This document shows, in pieces, positions 50,669 through 60,551 of a stretch of 64,000 nt of DNA. The notes below the pieces were generated by a model. The model saw only the letters and a list, made by a program, of their open reading frames with translations, made no database searches and was not told the DNA's origin. The stretch comes from Halorussus marinus (GTDB taxonomy: Archaea; Halobacteriota; Halobacteria; Halobacteriales; Haladaptataceae): assembly GCF_004765795.1 (NCBI RefSeq), contig NZ_SBIV01000005.1, positions 62,001 to 126,000 on the forward strand, written 5' to 3'. The translations under genes and the position numbers were made by a program. Within the stretch, counting starts at the first letter, position 1; every line of letters starts with the position of its first letter.

Positions 50669-51121
50669 TCACTCCGATTCGGCGAACAGGAGGTAGGTCA
50701 ACACGATTGCGAGCCCGACCTCCGAGACGATGGCGAGAAACTCCAGCGGTCCGGCGAACAGGTGCTCGACGACGAACGGAACGACCGCCACGTCGTGGGT
50801 CGAGCCCTGTCCGAGGAAAAAGAGCGGCCGGTGGCCGCTCAGATGCCAGCCGAAGTAGCCGAGCACGTACACCACCATCAGGCCGATGCCCCCGAGGTAC
50901 AGCGGCCGGCGGGGCCACCCCTGGGCGGCGAGGACCATCCCGGCGACGATCGCGATCCCGGACACCGCAAACAGCGGCCACCGGAGATCGCGCGGGAGCA
51001 GAAAGCCCGCCCGCGCCCACCGGAACCAGTTGTACAGCCCGAGCGAGACGTGGATCACCGCCGTCACGAGCGCGAGGTGTCCCGCGACGAGGTGGATCGG
51101 CGAGGGGAACTCCGAGTCCAT
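50669..51121 (-). CDS. 150-residue four-helix membrane protein, hypothetical
   Basis: Four hydrophobic segments with membrane-embedded histidines (LVAGHLALVTAVIHVSLGL, GWHLSGH, VVEHLF). The pattern of His pairs in helices 1 and 4 may bind haem or metal, but I see no recognised family. It is convergent with the MFS gene (16-bp gap) and on the same strand as the ThDP enzyme 50 bp upstream. Confidence 0.75.
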   Translation of the reverse strand: MDSEFPSPIHLVAGHLALVTAVIHVSLGLYNWFRWARAGFLLPRDLRWPLFAVSGIAIVAGMVLAAQGWPRRPLYLGGIGLMVVYVLGYFGWHLSGHRPLFFLGQGSTHDVAVVPFVVEHLFAGPLEFLAIVSEVGLAIVLTYLLFAESE

Positions 51122-51170
51122 TACTCCGATCCGAGACAGGGCGTGGTGAAGGGACTGACGGTTTCGGGCG

Positions 51171-52886
51171 TCACTCGTGGAGGCCGCCGACCTCCTCGTA
51201 GAACGACGACCGGAGCCGGTCGGCCATCTCGACCTCGCGGTCGATCCGAACGTCGACGACCGTCGGCACGTCGTTCGCCTTCGCGTCGCGGAGCGCCGTC
51301 GCCAGTTCCTCGGGCGTGGTCGCCCGGATCCCGTCCGCGCCGAACCCCGCCGCGACCGTCACGAAGTCGGTGTCGTGGAACTCCACGCCCGCGATGTCGC
51401 CCTCGGCGGCCTGCATCTGGCGGACCATCCCGAGGCTGGTGTCATTGAGCACGACGAACGTTGGCGCGACCCCCTGTTCGACCGCGACCTCGACGTTCGT
51501 CATCGTCATCGCGAACCCGCCGTCGCCCGCGACGCCGATCACGTCCCGGTCGGTCGTGATCGCGGCCGAGACGGCCGCGGGCGTCGCCCACCCCATCCCG
51601 CCGACTCCGCCCGACCCGAAGTACGTCCGGACGCCGGGCGTCCGGAGGTAGTTCAACAGCCAGAACCGGTTGTTGCCCGAGTCGGCGGTCACGATGGTCT
51701 CCTCGTCGACCACCGCCTCGATCTCCTTGACGGCGCGCTGGGGCTTGATCGGCGAGGCGTCGCTCTCGCAGGCCGGCGCCGAGAACGACTCGCGGGCCGT
51801 CGCGGCCCGTTCGCGCGCCCAGTCGTCGCCGCCCGCCGCTACGCCTTCGCGCCCGCACGCGTTCGCGAGCGCGCGAAGACTTTCGGAGGCGTCGCCGATG
51901 AGTCCGACGTCCGCGGGGTAGACCCACCCGGCGTTGCGGGTGTCGACGTCGGCGTGGACGATGGTCTGCTCGTCGGGCCGGACGAACGACGGCGCCTGCC
52001 AGTTCGTATCCATCGGGTTCAACCGACAGCCGACCACGAGCAGGGCGTCGGCGTCGCTCACCACTCGGTTCGCCCCCTCGTGGCCGAACGAGCCGATGAC
52101 CCCAGCCGCGAGGTCGTGTGTCTCCGGGATCGTCGACTTGCCGAGATAGGAGGTGACGACCGGGGCGCCGTAGGCCGCCGCCGCGGCCCGGAGTTCGTCG
52201 TACGCCTGTGCGGCGTGAACGCCGTTGCCCGACACGATCACCGGCCGGTCGGCGTCGGCGAGCGCGCGCGCCGCGGTCGTTACGTCGCCGTCGGTCGGCG
52301 CGGCGTCCCAGTTGCGGACCTGCTCGTCGGCGTCCCAGACGGGCGGGACCGGATCCTCGGGTACCTCCTCGGTGATCGCGGTGCCGTCGAGGATCACCGC
52401 GGTCGGCCCGGGTCGGCCCGCGGTGGCGTGCTTGAACGCCAACTGGACGCTCCGGAGCGTCTCGGTCGGCGACCGGGGGAACCAGTGTTCTTTGGTCACG
52501 CCGTCGAGGATCTTCGGGAGGTTCAGCCCGCCGTAGTCGCCGCGGGCCTGCTGGTAGGGCGCCAGCGTCGAGTAGTCTCCGCGCTCGGAGGCCTCGGTCA
52601 GCACGACCATCGGCGACGACGACAGCCGGGCCTCCATCTGGCCGATGGCGCCGAGACTCCCGATCCACGGCCCCTGGCCCGCGAGTACGCCCGGCCGCTG
52701 GGTGAGCCGGCCGTACATCTCCGCCATCACGCTGGCCTCGCGCTCGTCGCGCGGCCGGACCACGTCCACGTCGGTCTCGGGGAGCGCGTCGAACAGTTCG
52801 ATGACCCGGCCGCCGGGGTAGCCAAAGACGTACTCGACGCCGAGCGATTCGAGGTGGGCGACCAGCGCCTCGCTGGTCTCGGTCAC
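51171..52886 (-). CDS. thiamine-diphosphate-dependent enzyme, acetolactate-synthase-like
   Basis: 571 residues from GTG 52886; the frame runs further to a TTG with a serine-rich, unconserved extension. N-terminal domain: GYPGGRVIELFDAL and the catalytic Glu in RDEREASVMAEMYG. Central domain: ALADADRPVIVSGNGV. ThDP-binding domain: GDGGFAMTMTNVEVAVEQG...LNDTS. It is a paralogue of acetolactate/2-oxoacid decarboxylases, but no small regulatory subunit gene is next to it, so it may act on another 2-oxo acid. It lacks an obvious FAD-binding signature. Confidence 0.87.
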   Translation of the reverse strand: MTETSEALVAHLESLGVEYVFGYPGGRVIELFDALPETDVDVVRPRDEREASVMAEMYGRLTQRPGVLAGQGPWIGSLGAIGQMEARLSSSPMVVLTEASERGDYSTLAPYQQARGDYGGLNLPKILDGVTKEHWFPRSPTETLRSVQLAFKHATAGRPGPTAVILDGTAITEEVPEDPVPPVWDADEQVRNWDAAPTDGDVTTAARALADADRPVIVSGNGVHAAQAYDELRAAAAAYGAPVVTSYLGKSTIPETHDLAAGVIGSFGHEGANRVVSDADALLVVGCRLNPMDTNWQAPSFVRPDEQTIVHADVDTRNAGWVYPADVGLIGDASESLRALANACGREGVAAGGDDWARERAATARESFSAPACESDASPIKPQRAVKEIEAVVDEETIVTADSGNNRFWLLNYLRTPGVRTYFGSGGVGGMGWATPAAVSAAITTDRDVIGVAGDGGFAMTMTNVEVAVEQGVAPTFVVLNDTSLGMVRQMQAAEGDIAGVEFHDTDFVTVAAGFGADGIRATTPEELATALRDAKANDVPTVVDVRIDREVEMADRLRSSFYEEVGGLHE

Positions 52887-53015
52887 CGGCGACGCCTCCC
52901 GGCTCGCGGGACTGTTCGCGGTGGCGTGGGAATCGGTATCACTGCTGAAACCGACAGGTCCCGGCAACTTTTGCTTGTCGGTCGTTCCAGAACGAGTGAG
53001 TCGGCGAGCGTGGGC

Positions 53016-54368
53016 TTATTTCGCGTCGTCGAACGGCCAGTCGCCGGTGTTTCGCATCCCCTCCTCGTAGCCCTGTTCGATCGTCGCCTCCCGAATCTCC
53101 GAGACGGGCTTGTGGTCGACCTCGCGGTCTGCCTCCGCGAGCTTGCAGACGCCGCCCGCGAGCCCGACCGCGAGGTCTCGGAGGTCCCGCAGGTCGAGCT
53201 TATCGAGGGTGTCGCCGTGGGTGTGGCCCCACCCCCGCCCGCTTCCCTCGGAGGTCGAGCGGGCCTGCGAGCCCGCGATCCCCTCCTGCACGAACGGCCA
53301 GTGGTCGCTGTGGGGTCGGATGTCGTCGTGGACCTCTATCGGCACCGCGAGCTCGTCGCTGACCTCCCGGAAGGCCTCGCCGATGGGGTCGAAGCCGTGG
53401 GTGTACACCGCGAGGTTCCGGGAGTAGCCCGCGCCGTCGACGTTGACGATGCACTTCACCCGGTCGGCGTCGTGGGTCTCGACCCAGTGGTAGGCGCCGA
53501 ACAGTCCGACCTCCTCGGCGCCGAAGACCAGGAGCCTGACCTTGGTTTCGAGGTCGTCTTCGATCCGGGAGAGGAGCCGGCCGACCTCCGAGACGAGGAC
53601 CGTGCCGACGCCGTTGTCGTTCGCGCCCTCGCCCACGTCGTGGGCGTCGACGTGCGCGGTGAAAAGCACCTCCTCGTCGGTGTCCGGACCGATCACCGCT
53701 TCGACGTTCCGCGACTGGGCGGGCTCGTTTCGACACTCGACGGAGAGGCTGGCCTCGATCGGGCCGTCCTCGCAGTACCGGACGAGCCGGTCGCCGACCT
53801 CCTTCGAGACGCCGACCGCCGGGATCGGGCCGGGACCGTCGTCCTCGCCGATCGAACCGGTCGGCGGGAGACACCCCTCGATGTGGTTCCTGAAGAGGAA
53901 GCCGGCGGCGCCGGCCTCGGCGGCCGCGTAGTACTTCTCTGCCCGGTGGATCCACCGGTCGTGGTCGTCCGGCGTCAGACTCGACGCCATCGCGATCTTC
54001 CCTTCGAGGTCCGCCTCCGCGAAGTCCGCGGGGAGGCCGTGGCCCACGTCGACGATCTCGGCTTCGATCTCGCCGCTGGGCGTGCCGGGGAGTTCGACCA
54101 ACTGGTAGCGCTCGTCGAAGGTGTGGGTCCGGTCGGGTTCGGCGGTGAGCGAACACTCCCCGCGCCACCATCCGGGAATGTCGAACTCGGTTATCTCGGC
54201 CTCGCGGAGGCCGTGGCTCTCGAAGGCGTCCCGGACGAGTTCGGCTCCCTCCGCCTCGCCTCGCTGTCCGGCCATCCTGTTGTCGATGTCGACGAGATCA
54301 CAGAGCAGGTCCCACGAGTGGGTGCTTGTGTACGCGTCGCCGACGAGATCTGTGGGTACTGTTGGCAT
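53016..54368 (-). CDS. M28 family zinc aminopeptidase with PA domain
   Basis: 450 residues. PA-like insert in about 95-210 (YYAAAEAGAAGFLFRNHIEG). The M28 metal site is HVDAHDVGEGANDNGVGT, FGAEEVGLFGA, IVNVDGAGY and the late WGHTHGDTLDKLD. It removes N-terminal residues from peptides. There is no signal peptide, so it acts inside the cell. It is divergent from the peptide-type ABC operon (298-bp gap), suggesting breakdown of imported peptides. The gap holds the operon's TATA and no gene. Confidence 0.92.
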   Translation of the reverse strand: MPTVPTDLVGDAYTSTHSWDLLCDLVDIDNRMAGQRGEAEGAELVRDAFESHGLREAEITEFDIPGWWRGECSLTAEPDRTHTFDERYQLVELPGTPSGEIEAEIVDVGHGLPADFAEADLEGKIAMASSLTPDDHDRWIHRAEKYYAAAEAGAAGFLFRNHIEGCLPPTGSIGEDDGPGPIPAVGVSKEVGDRLVRYCEDGPIEASLSVECRNEPAQSRNVEAVIGPDTDEEVLFTAHVDAHDVGEGANDNGVGTVLVSEVGRLLSRIEDDLETKVRLLVFGAEEVGLFGAYHWVETHDADRVKCIVNVDGAGYSRNLAVYTHGFDPIGEAFREVSDELAVPIEVHDDIRPHSDHWPFVQEGIAGSQARSTSEGSGRGWGHTHGDTLDKLDLRDLRDLAVGLAGGVCKLAEADREVDHKPVSEIREATIEQGYEEGMRNTGDWPFDDAK

Positions 54369-54631
54369 CGTGCGAGTTCAATCGCCGATTTGCGGACCAT
54401 CTACATGGGGGTTTGGTTTCCGGAAGCCCGACCCGGGTAGCGACCGGGGCGGCCGAGCCCCGCATAAGAATCCCCGCCGCCTGTCGGCGAACCGAACTGT
54501 GTCCGGATTGTCACCCGGTCGGAACGCACTCGATTAAACCGGTCCCCGCTATCGGAATTTACGACCGATATGTCACCTAAACTGTAAGTTCTGTTTCCAT
54601 TAAACAGCCTCAATCTGGGATTAACAGTAGT

Positions 54632-54639
54632 TTTATATA
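54632..54639 (+). promoter_or_regulatory. TATA box of the dpp-type operon
   Basis: TTTATATA lies 27-34 bp before ATG 54667. This spacing suggests a short leader and argues against the ATG at 54655. The flanking sequence is unusually AT-rich for the window. Confidence 0.7.
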
Positions 54640-54666
54640 CTCGCTTGTTTAACGATGCCATGTTCC

Positions 54667-56385
54667 ATGGCGAAGCCAGGCAATGATGTGAAACGGCGCG
54701 ACTTCCTGAAGGCAACGACCGGGGCCGGCGTGGTCGGTATGACCGCGCTCGCGGGCTGTTCCGGCGGCGGTCAGGAAGAGACCACGACCGAAGAGACCAC
54801 CGAAGACTCCGGCGGGATGGACACCGAGACCACCGAGGAATCCGGTGGCGGCGAAGGCGAGACCCTCCCCACGTACACGTACGTCAACAACGCTCAGGCG
54901 TACAATCCCCCGAGACACGACGCGATCAACCTCATCGCGAGCCAGTTCGGCGACGAGCTCGGGCTGGACATGGAGGTCGACGTGCTCGAGTGGGGGACGC
55001 TGTACAGCCGCGTCTCCGAGGAGTACGACTACAGCTTCGCGACGTGGCACACCTTCTTCGTCTCGGAGCCGGTGACCGAGCTGAACAACCTGTTCAACTC
55101 CAGCAACACCGATCCGGGTCAGGGCAACTACTCGGGCTACGAGAACTCCGAGCTCGACGACATGATGGCGAGCTACCTCGCCGAGCCCGACGCCGACACC
55201 CGGATCGACCAGGCACACGAGATCCAGAAGACGCTGATGGACGACGTGCCGACGATGCCCATCACCCACATGCCCCAGGCGGCGATCTACAACAACAACC
55301 AGGTGGGCAACTGGCAGGCCGACCTCGCCAACGGCTTCAACTCCTACTGGACGATGATCAACCTGGAGATGAAGAACGGCGAGGACACCCTCAAGGGCTA
55401 CTGGCCCGAGACGCTCTCGACGATGAACGTGCTTGGTCACAACGACGAGAACAAGCACGTCTACCAGTTCAACATGATGTACGACTACCTGGTCCAACTC
55501 AACAACAACGCCGAGCCTGACCCCGAGGTCAGCCTGGCGACGGACTGGGAGCGCGTCGACGAGACCACGATGGAGTACACCATCCGGACGGACCACTCGT
55601 GGCACGACGGCGAGGACCTCACCGCCGAGGACGTCGCGTTCACGTACAACTACATCAACGACAACGAGGTGCCGCTGTACTCCACGCAGTCCCAGTACAT
55701 CGACAACGCCGAGGTCGTCGACGAGGAGACGGTCCGGATCAACATGTCCGAGCCGCTCGGTCCGTTCAACCTCGCGGTCGCGAATCTCGTCCCGATCATC
55801 CCCAAGCACAAGTGGGAGGGCCGGGAGAACCCGAGTCAGGCGAACATCCAGGAGCCGGTCGGCAGCGGTCCCATGAAGTTCGACTACTGGGAGCAGGGCA
55901 GCGAGTTCGGGCTCGCGAAGTTCGACGACCACTTCGCGCCCGTCAGCTTCGAGAAGCGCTTCTGGCGGGTCATCCCCGAGGCGTCGACGGTGTGGGAGAA
56001 CCTCATCAACGGCGACCTCAACTACGAGCCGTTCGGCCGGATCGACCGCAGTCTCAACGAGAACCAGGACAACGAGAACATCGGGACTACGTTCCAGGTC
56101 GCCTCGACGTTCTGGATGTTCACGTCGAACGTGCGCCAGGACGGTCTCGACGACAAGCAGATGCGGAAGGCGCTGGTCGAGGCTATCCCGCGGACGCCCA
56201 TCGTCGAGCAGATCCTGTTTGGCTTCCCGGACGTCGGCTTCAACATCGTCTCCGAGGCGTTCGGTCCGCTCCACACCGAGGACGTGACCCGCTACGAGGA
56301 GAGCACCGACGCCGCGCGGAGTCGACTCGAAGAGGCCGGCTACACCTGGAACGACGACGGCCTCATCCAGGCGCCCAGCGAATAA
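54667..56385 (+). CDS. peptide/nickel-type ABC transporter substrate-binding lipoprotein
   Basis: 572 residues from ATG 54667. The Tat signal KRRDFLKATTGAG leads to the lipobox LAGCSGG, then a Thr/Glu/Gly linker. The family 5 binding fold shows the start LPTYTYVNNAQAYNPPR and the motif DHSWHDGEDLTAEDVAFTYN. It captures oligopeptides or another bulky solute outside the cell and delivers it to the permeases encoded immediately downstream. It is the first gene of a five-gene operon. The tail ends in an acidic, unremarkable GLIQAPSE. Ligand unknown. Confidence 0.9.
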   Translation: MAKPGNDVKRRDFLKATTGAGVVGMTALAGCSGGGQEETTTEETTEDSGGMDTETTEESGGGEGETLPTYTYVNNAQAYNPPRHDAINLIASQFGDELGLDMEVDVLEWGTLYSRVSEEYDYSFATWHTFFVSEPVTELNNLFNSSNTDPGQGNYSGYENSELDDMMASYLAEPDADTRIDQAHEIQKTLMDDVPTMPITHMPQAAIYNNNQVGNWQADLANGFNSYWTMINLEMKNGEDTLKGYWPETLSTMNVLGHNDENKHVYQFNMMYDYLVQLNNNAEPDPEVSLATDWERVDETTMEYTIRTDHSWHDGEDLTAEDVAFTYNYINDNEVPLYSTQSQYIDNAEVVDEETVRINMSEPLGPFNLAVANLVPIIPKHKWEGRENPSQANIQEPVGSGPMKFDYWEQGSEFGLAKFDDHFAPVSFEKRFWRVIPEASTVWENLINGDLNYEPFGRIDRSLNENQDNENIGTTFQVASTFWMFTSNVRQDGLDDKQMRKALVEAIPRTPIVEQILFGFPDVGFNIVSEAFGPLHTEDVTRYEESTDAARSRLEEAGYTWNDDGLIQAPSE

Positions 56386-56452
56386 CCGAGGAGCACCGCG
56401 CTCCCGATAGAGTTTTTAAGCAGAAACACAGAGAATAACGTGACTTAGTAAC

Positions 56453-57430
56453 ATGGGAAAAGCTAGCTTTGTTATACGGCGCTCGCTCCAGCTCGTCGTG
56501 ACGTTCTGGGCGGTCGGGACGGTGCTGTTTAGCCTGTTCCGGCTGATGCCCGGGGACCCGACGTCGTACGTCGTTTCGTCGCAGATGACTCAGGAAGCTC
56601 GCCAGAAAATCATCGCGAGCTACGGGCTCGACGAGCCGATGCACGTCCAGTACATCAAGTTCATGGAGAACTTGGTCCAACTGGAGTTCGGCCAGTCGTT
56701 CCACTCGAACCAGCCGGTCAAGCAGGTCATCGCGACGTATCTTCCGAACACGCTCGTGCTCATGCTCACGGCGTTCATCGTCGCCTACGCCATCGGTATC
56801 ACCCTCGGCGTGTTGTCGGGCTGGTACCGCGGCTCCCGGTTCGAACGCAGTACCGTCATCACCGCGCTGACCGCCCGGAGCGTCCCGACGTTCTACGTCG
56901 GACTGATCGTGCTCTGGATCTTCGGGGCGGGCCTGGGCGTCATCCCGATGAGCGGGATGACCAGCCTCGGGACGCAAAACGCCGGCTTCTGGCAGATGGT
57001 GTTCTCGCTGGACTTCCTCCACCACCTCGCGGCACCGGCCGCAGTGCTCGGGTTCTACTACATGGGCTACCCGCTGTTGATCATGCGGTCGAGCATGCTC
57101 GAAGTCCTCTCGGAGGACTTCATCGACGTGTGCCGGGCCAAGGGGCTCAAAGAACGCACCATCATGTTCAAGCACGCCGCGCGCAACGCCCTGCTCCCGA
57201 TCGTGACCGCCGCGGCCATCGCGCTGGGCTACGCGGTCGGCGGGAGCGTCCTGATCGAGACGGTGTTCGCGTGGCCCGGGATCGGCCGCGAGATGGTCCG
57301 GGCGGTCCTGCGCCGGGACTTCCCGGTCGCCCAGGGGACGTTCATGGTGCTGGCGGCGACCATCATCATCCTGAACTTCCTCGCGGACCTGGCCTACGGC
57401 TACCTCGATCCGCGGGTGACCTACGACTAG
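56453..57430 (+). CDS. dppB: ABC transporter permease, DppB type
   Basis: 325 residues with six helices. The N-terminal helix and large extracytoplasmic loop (RLMPGDPTSYVVSSQMTQEAR) are typical of DppB/OppB. The EAA loop reads EDFIDVCRAKGLKERTIMFKHAARNALLPI (two halves). It starts 67 bp after the binding protein and is followed after 4 bp by the partner permease. Confidence 0.93.
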   Translation: MGKASFVIRRSLQLVVTFWAVGTVLFSLFRLMPGDPTSYVVSSQMTQEARQKIIASYGLDEPMHVQYIKFMENLVQLEFGQSFHSNQPVKQVIATYLPNTLVLMLTAFIVAYAIGITLGVLSGWYRGSRFERSTVITALTARSVPTFYVGLIVLWIFGAGLGVIPMSGMTSLGTQNAGFWQMVFSLDFLHHLAAPAAVLGFYYMGYPLLIMRSSMLEVLSEDFIDVCRAKGLKERTIMFKHAARNALLPIVTAAAIALGYAVGGSVLIETVFAWPGIGREMVRAVLRRDFPVAQGTFMVLAATIIILNFLADLAYGYLDPRVTYD

Positions 57431-57434
57431 AACA

Positions 57435-58415
57435 ATGGCACAAGAAGAACAAACCGGTCGGTCGATATTCACCGACCTCGACGACGGCACGTCCGACGAG
57501 GAGATCAACAAGTGGCAACGCACGTTTCGGCTCTGGCGCGAGACGCTTCGCGACCACTGGGGGAAACTGACCGACGAGCTGTCGGTCAAGCTCTCGCTGA
57601 TTACCGTCGCGGCGTTCGTGCTCATCGGCATCTTCGCGCCGTTCATCGCGACTCACGAACCGCTCACCCGCCAGTACCAGGGCGAGGCCGAGATCCTCAT
57701 CGACAAGTGGGCCGAGCCGTCGATCCTCGGGGCCGATAGCGGCTACATCCTCGGGACGACCGCCGAAGGGTTCGACATCTTCAGCCAGCTCGTCTACGGG
57801 ACGCGCGCGGCGCTGATGGTCGGACTCATCGCGGCGGTGTTCACCGCGGGCATCGGGACGCTCGTCGGGCTGGTCGCGGGCTACTACGGCGGGAAGGTCG
57901 ACGACGCGCTGATGCGGCTGGTCGACTTCCTGTACGGGATGCCCCTGCTCCCGACGGTCATCGTGCTCGTCGCGGTGCTGGGCCCGAACCTCTGGAACAT
58001 CATCTTTGCGCTGATCATCCTCCAGTGGCGCTCGACCGCCCGCGTCATCCGGTCCCAATCGCTGTCGCTTCGCGAGCGGCCGTTCGTGAAGGCCGCAGAA
58101 GTCGCGGGCGCGGGCGACTGGCACATCATCAGCAGACATCTGGCGCCCAACGTCCTGCCGCTGACGTTCCTGTACGGTTCGTTCGGCATCGCGTGGGCGA
58201 TTCTGGCGGAAGCGGGCGTCTCGTTCATCGGACTGGGCGACCCCAACACGGTCTCGTGGGGCACGATGCTCCAGGCCTCGCGGGCGTACTCGGCGCTGCA
58301 GTTCGGCGCCTGGTGGTGGTTCGTGCCGCCGGGCATCTGCATCGGACTGCTGGTGATTAGCGGCTTCCTCATCGGCCGCGGCTACGAAGAGATAACCAAC
58401 CCCAAGCTACAATGA
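57435..58415 (+). CDS. dppC: ABC transporter permease, DppC type
   Basis: 326 residues. A 60-residue soluble N terminus, then six helices. The family signature LGTTAEGFDIFSQLVYGTRAAL follows the first large loop. The EAA loop reads ERPFVKAAEVAGAGDWHIISRHLAPN (two halves). It pairs with the upstream permease, and its stop overlaps the next start by 4 bp (ATGA), coupling translation to the ATPase. Confidence 0.93.
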   Translation: MAQEEQTGRSIFTDLDDGTSDEEINKWQRTFRLWRETLRDHWGKLTDELSVKLSLITVAAFVLIGIFAPFIATHEPLTRQYQGEAEILIDKWAEPSILGADSGYILGTTAEGFDIFSQLVYGTRAALMVGLIAAVFTAGIGTLVGLVAGYYGGKVDDALMRLVDFLYGMPLLPTVIVLVAVLGPNLWNIIFALIILQWRSTARVIRSQSLSLRERPFVKAAEVAGAGDWHIISRHLAPNVLPLTFLYGSFGIAWAILAEAGVSFIGLGDPNTVSWGTMLQASRAYSALQFGAWWWFVPPGICIGLLVISGFLIGRGYEEITNPKLQ

Positions 58416-59449
58416 GTCAACTCGAAGTCGAAGACCTCGAAGTCTACTACGAAACCGAAGACGGTCCGGCACAGGCAGTCGACGGCGTCTCGTTCGAACT
58501 CGAACAGGGCGAGAACCTCGGCATCGTCGGCGAGTCCGGGTGCGGGAAGACCACCCTCGCCAAGGCGATCATCGGCATCCTGCCCGACGCCGGCTACGTC
58601 AACGGCGGCAGCATCAACTTCAAGGGCGACGACCTCACGGAGCTGTCCGGTCCGGAGCGTCGCCGCCTCAAGTGGGAGGAGATCTCGATGATCGCCCAGT
58701 CGGCGATGAACTCGCTCGACCCGGTGTACACCATCCGCGAGCAGATCGTGGAGGCCATCGAGACCCACCGGCCCGGCACCGGCCGGGTCGAGTCCAACGA
58801 GATCGTGACCGAGATGTTCGAACTCGTGGGACTGGACCCCGACCGGGCCGACGACTACCCCCACCAGTTCTCGGGCGGGATGCGCCAGCGCGCCATGATC
58901 GCGATGGCGCTCGCGCTCGAACCGTCGCTGATGCTGGCCGACGAGCCGACGACCGCCCTCGACGTGATCATGCAGGACCAGATCCTCAAGCGCATCGGCT
59001 CGATCCAAGAGGAGATCAACTCCTCGATGCTGGTCATCACCCACGACGTGAGCGTCGTCGCCGAGACGTGCGACCGCGTCATCGTGATGTACGCCGGGAA
59101 GATCGCCGAGGAGGGTCCGGTCGAGGAGATCTTCAATCAGCCGTACCACCCCTACACCATCGGGCTCAAGCGGGCGTTCCCCAACATCCGGATGCAGGAT
59201 CAGGACCTGCTGTCGATCTCGGGCTACCCGCCCGAACTGATCGACCCGCCCCAGGGCTGTCGGTTCGCCGAACGGTGTCCGATGGCGACCGACAAGTGCC
59301 GCGAGGAAGAGCCCGAGGCCCACCACAACAACGGTCTCCGCTCGTACTGCCACTACGCCGACGAGATCGACAGCGAGCTCCGGCCGTACGCCGACGATCC
59401 CAAGACGTGGAACCAGACCGCCGCGGCACAGGAGGCCGGAGGTGACTGA
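58412..59449 (+). CDS. dppD: ABC transporter ATP-binding protein, DppD type
   Basis: 345 residues. Walker [13 protein letters not shown] near residue 40, signature FSGGMRQRAMIA, Walker B LMLADEPTTALD and His switch VITHDVSVV. The C-terminal oligopeptide-transporter tail GCRFAERCPMATDKCREEEPE carries the Cys residues that hold a [4Fe-4S] cluster in this family. It starts inside the DppC stop (ATGA) and ends one base before the DppF start. Confidence 0.94.
   Translation: MSQLEVEDLEVYYETEDGPAQAVDGVSFELEQGENLGIVGESGCGKTTLAKAIIGILPDAGYVNGGSINFKGDDLTELSGPERRRLKWEEISMIAQSAMNSLDPVYTIREQIVEAIETHRPGTGRVESNEIVTEMFELVGLDPDRADDYPHQFSGGMRQRAMIAMALALEPSLMLADEPTTALDVIMQDQILKRIGSIQEEINSSMLVITHDVSVVAETCDRVIVMYAGKIAEEGPVEEIFNQPYHPYTIGLKRAFPNIRMQDQDLLSISGYPPELIDPPQGCRFAERCPMATDKCREEEPEAHHNNGLRSYCHYADEIDSELRPYADDPKTWNQTAAAQEAGGD
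59438..59445 (+). promoter_or_regulatory. Shine-Dalgarno sequence deciding the DppF start
   Basis: GGAGGTGA lies 5 bases before ATG 59451. It makes this ATG preferable to the GTG at 59442 that falls within the SD itself. It is the clearest SD in the window, at an internal operon gene, as expected where most first genes are leaderless. Confidence 0.7.
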
Positions 59450-59450
59450 G

Positions 59451-60551
59451 ATGAGCGACGACGACGTGCTCCTCGAGGTCGACAACCTCAAGAAACACTT
59501 CAAGGTCAACGAGGGCTGGATCGCGAGCCTGCTCCAGTCGGTCTCGGGCGGCGAGCCCGACTACGTCCACGCGGTCGACGGCGTCAGCTTCGAGCTCCGA
59601 GAGGGCGAGACCCTCGGACTGGCCGGCGAGTCGGGCTGTGGCAAGACCACGACCGGCATGTCGCTGGTGAAGCTCCACGAGCCGACTGCCGGCGACATCG
59701 AGTACGACGACAAGCGGCTCTCGGAGGCCAGCGACGCGGAGCTCAAGGAGTTCCGACAGAACGCCCAGATGATCTTCCAGGACCCGTTCGAGAGCCTGAA
59801 TCCTCGGATGACGGTGTACGACATCGTCGCCGAGCCGCTCCGGATCCACGACATCCGCAACGAGACCGCCCGGGTCCAGCGCGCCCTCGAGTTCGCGGAG
59901 CTCGAACCCGCCGAGCAGTACTTCGACCAGTACCCCCACGAGCTGTCGGGCGGTCAGCGCCAGCGGGTCGCGATCGCTCGGGCGCTCGTGCTCGATCCCG
60001 ACTTCATCGTCGCCGACGAGCCGGTGTCGATGCTCGACGTGAGCCTCCGGGCGGGCGTGCTGTCGCTGCTCGACCGGATGACCGAGGAGTTCGGCCTCTC
60101 GGTCGTCTACATCAGCCACGACCTCTCGTTGCTCCGGCACATGTGCGACCGGCTCGCGATCATGTACATGGGCAAGATCGTCGAGAAGGGGCCGACCGAT
60201 CAGATCATCGAGAACCCCCAACACCCCTACACGCAGGCGCTCATCAACGCGGTGCCGGTCCCGGACCCGGACGTGGGCCGCGAGCGCGTCGAGCTTCAGG
60301 GCGAGGTCGGCGACGTGATCGACATTCCGACCGGCTGTCGGTTCAAAGACCGGTGTCCCAAGCACATGGGCGAGGTCTGTGACAAGGTCGTCCCGCCGCT
60401 CGAACAGAAGGCCGACGTCGACGCCGATCAGGACATCGCCTGTCACCTCTTCGAGAGCGCGGAGGGTTACGACCCCTACGAGGAGTTAGAGGGCCGCTCG
60501 GCGGCGAGCGACGCGAGCGACGACACCGAGTCGGCGCCCGCCGACGACTAG
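59451..60551 (+). CDS. dppF: ABC transporter ATP-binding protein, DppF type
   Basis: 366 residues from ATG 59451, chosen on the SD. Walker [12 protein letters not shown], signature [12 protein letters not shown], Walker [13 protein letters not shown] and switch YISHDLSLL are complete. The C-terminal Cys motif is [16 protein letters not shown]. An insertion before the catalytic domain ([20 protein letters not shown]) is normal in this family. The tail is acidic and Ser-rich. The TAG stop is shared as CTAG with the convergent TldD-like gene. Confidence 0.94.
   Translation: MSDDDVLLEVDNLKKHFKVNEGWIASLLQSVSGGEPDYVHAVDGVSFELREGETLGLAGESGCGKTTTGMSLVKLHEPTAGDIEYDDKRLSEASDAELKEFRQNAQMIFQDPFESLNPRMTVYDIVAEPLRIHDIRNETARVQRALEFAELEPAEQYFDQYPHELSGGQRQRVAIARALVLDPDFIVADEPVSMLDVSLRAGVLSLLDRMTEEFGLSVVYISHDLSLLRHMCDRLAIMYMGKIVEKGPTDQIIENPQHPYTQALINAVPVPDPDVGRERVELQGEVGDVIDIPTGCRFKDRCPKHMGEVCDKVVPPLEQKADVDADQDIACHLFESAEGYDPYEELEGRSAASDASDDTESAPADD

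Noticed and set aside
51177-54440. 1087-codon open frame on the plus strand
   Set aside because: Antisense shadow of the ThDP enzyme and M28 peptidase genes, both of which have conserved active-site motifs. The product has no recognisable domain.
54369-54654. Search for a small gene in the 298-bp gap before the dpp-type operon
   Set aside because: Only low-quality frames are present; the AT-rich part is explained by the operon TATA box and flanking promoter sequence.
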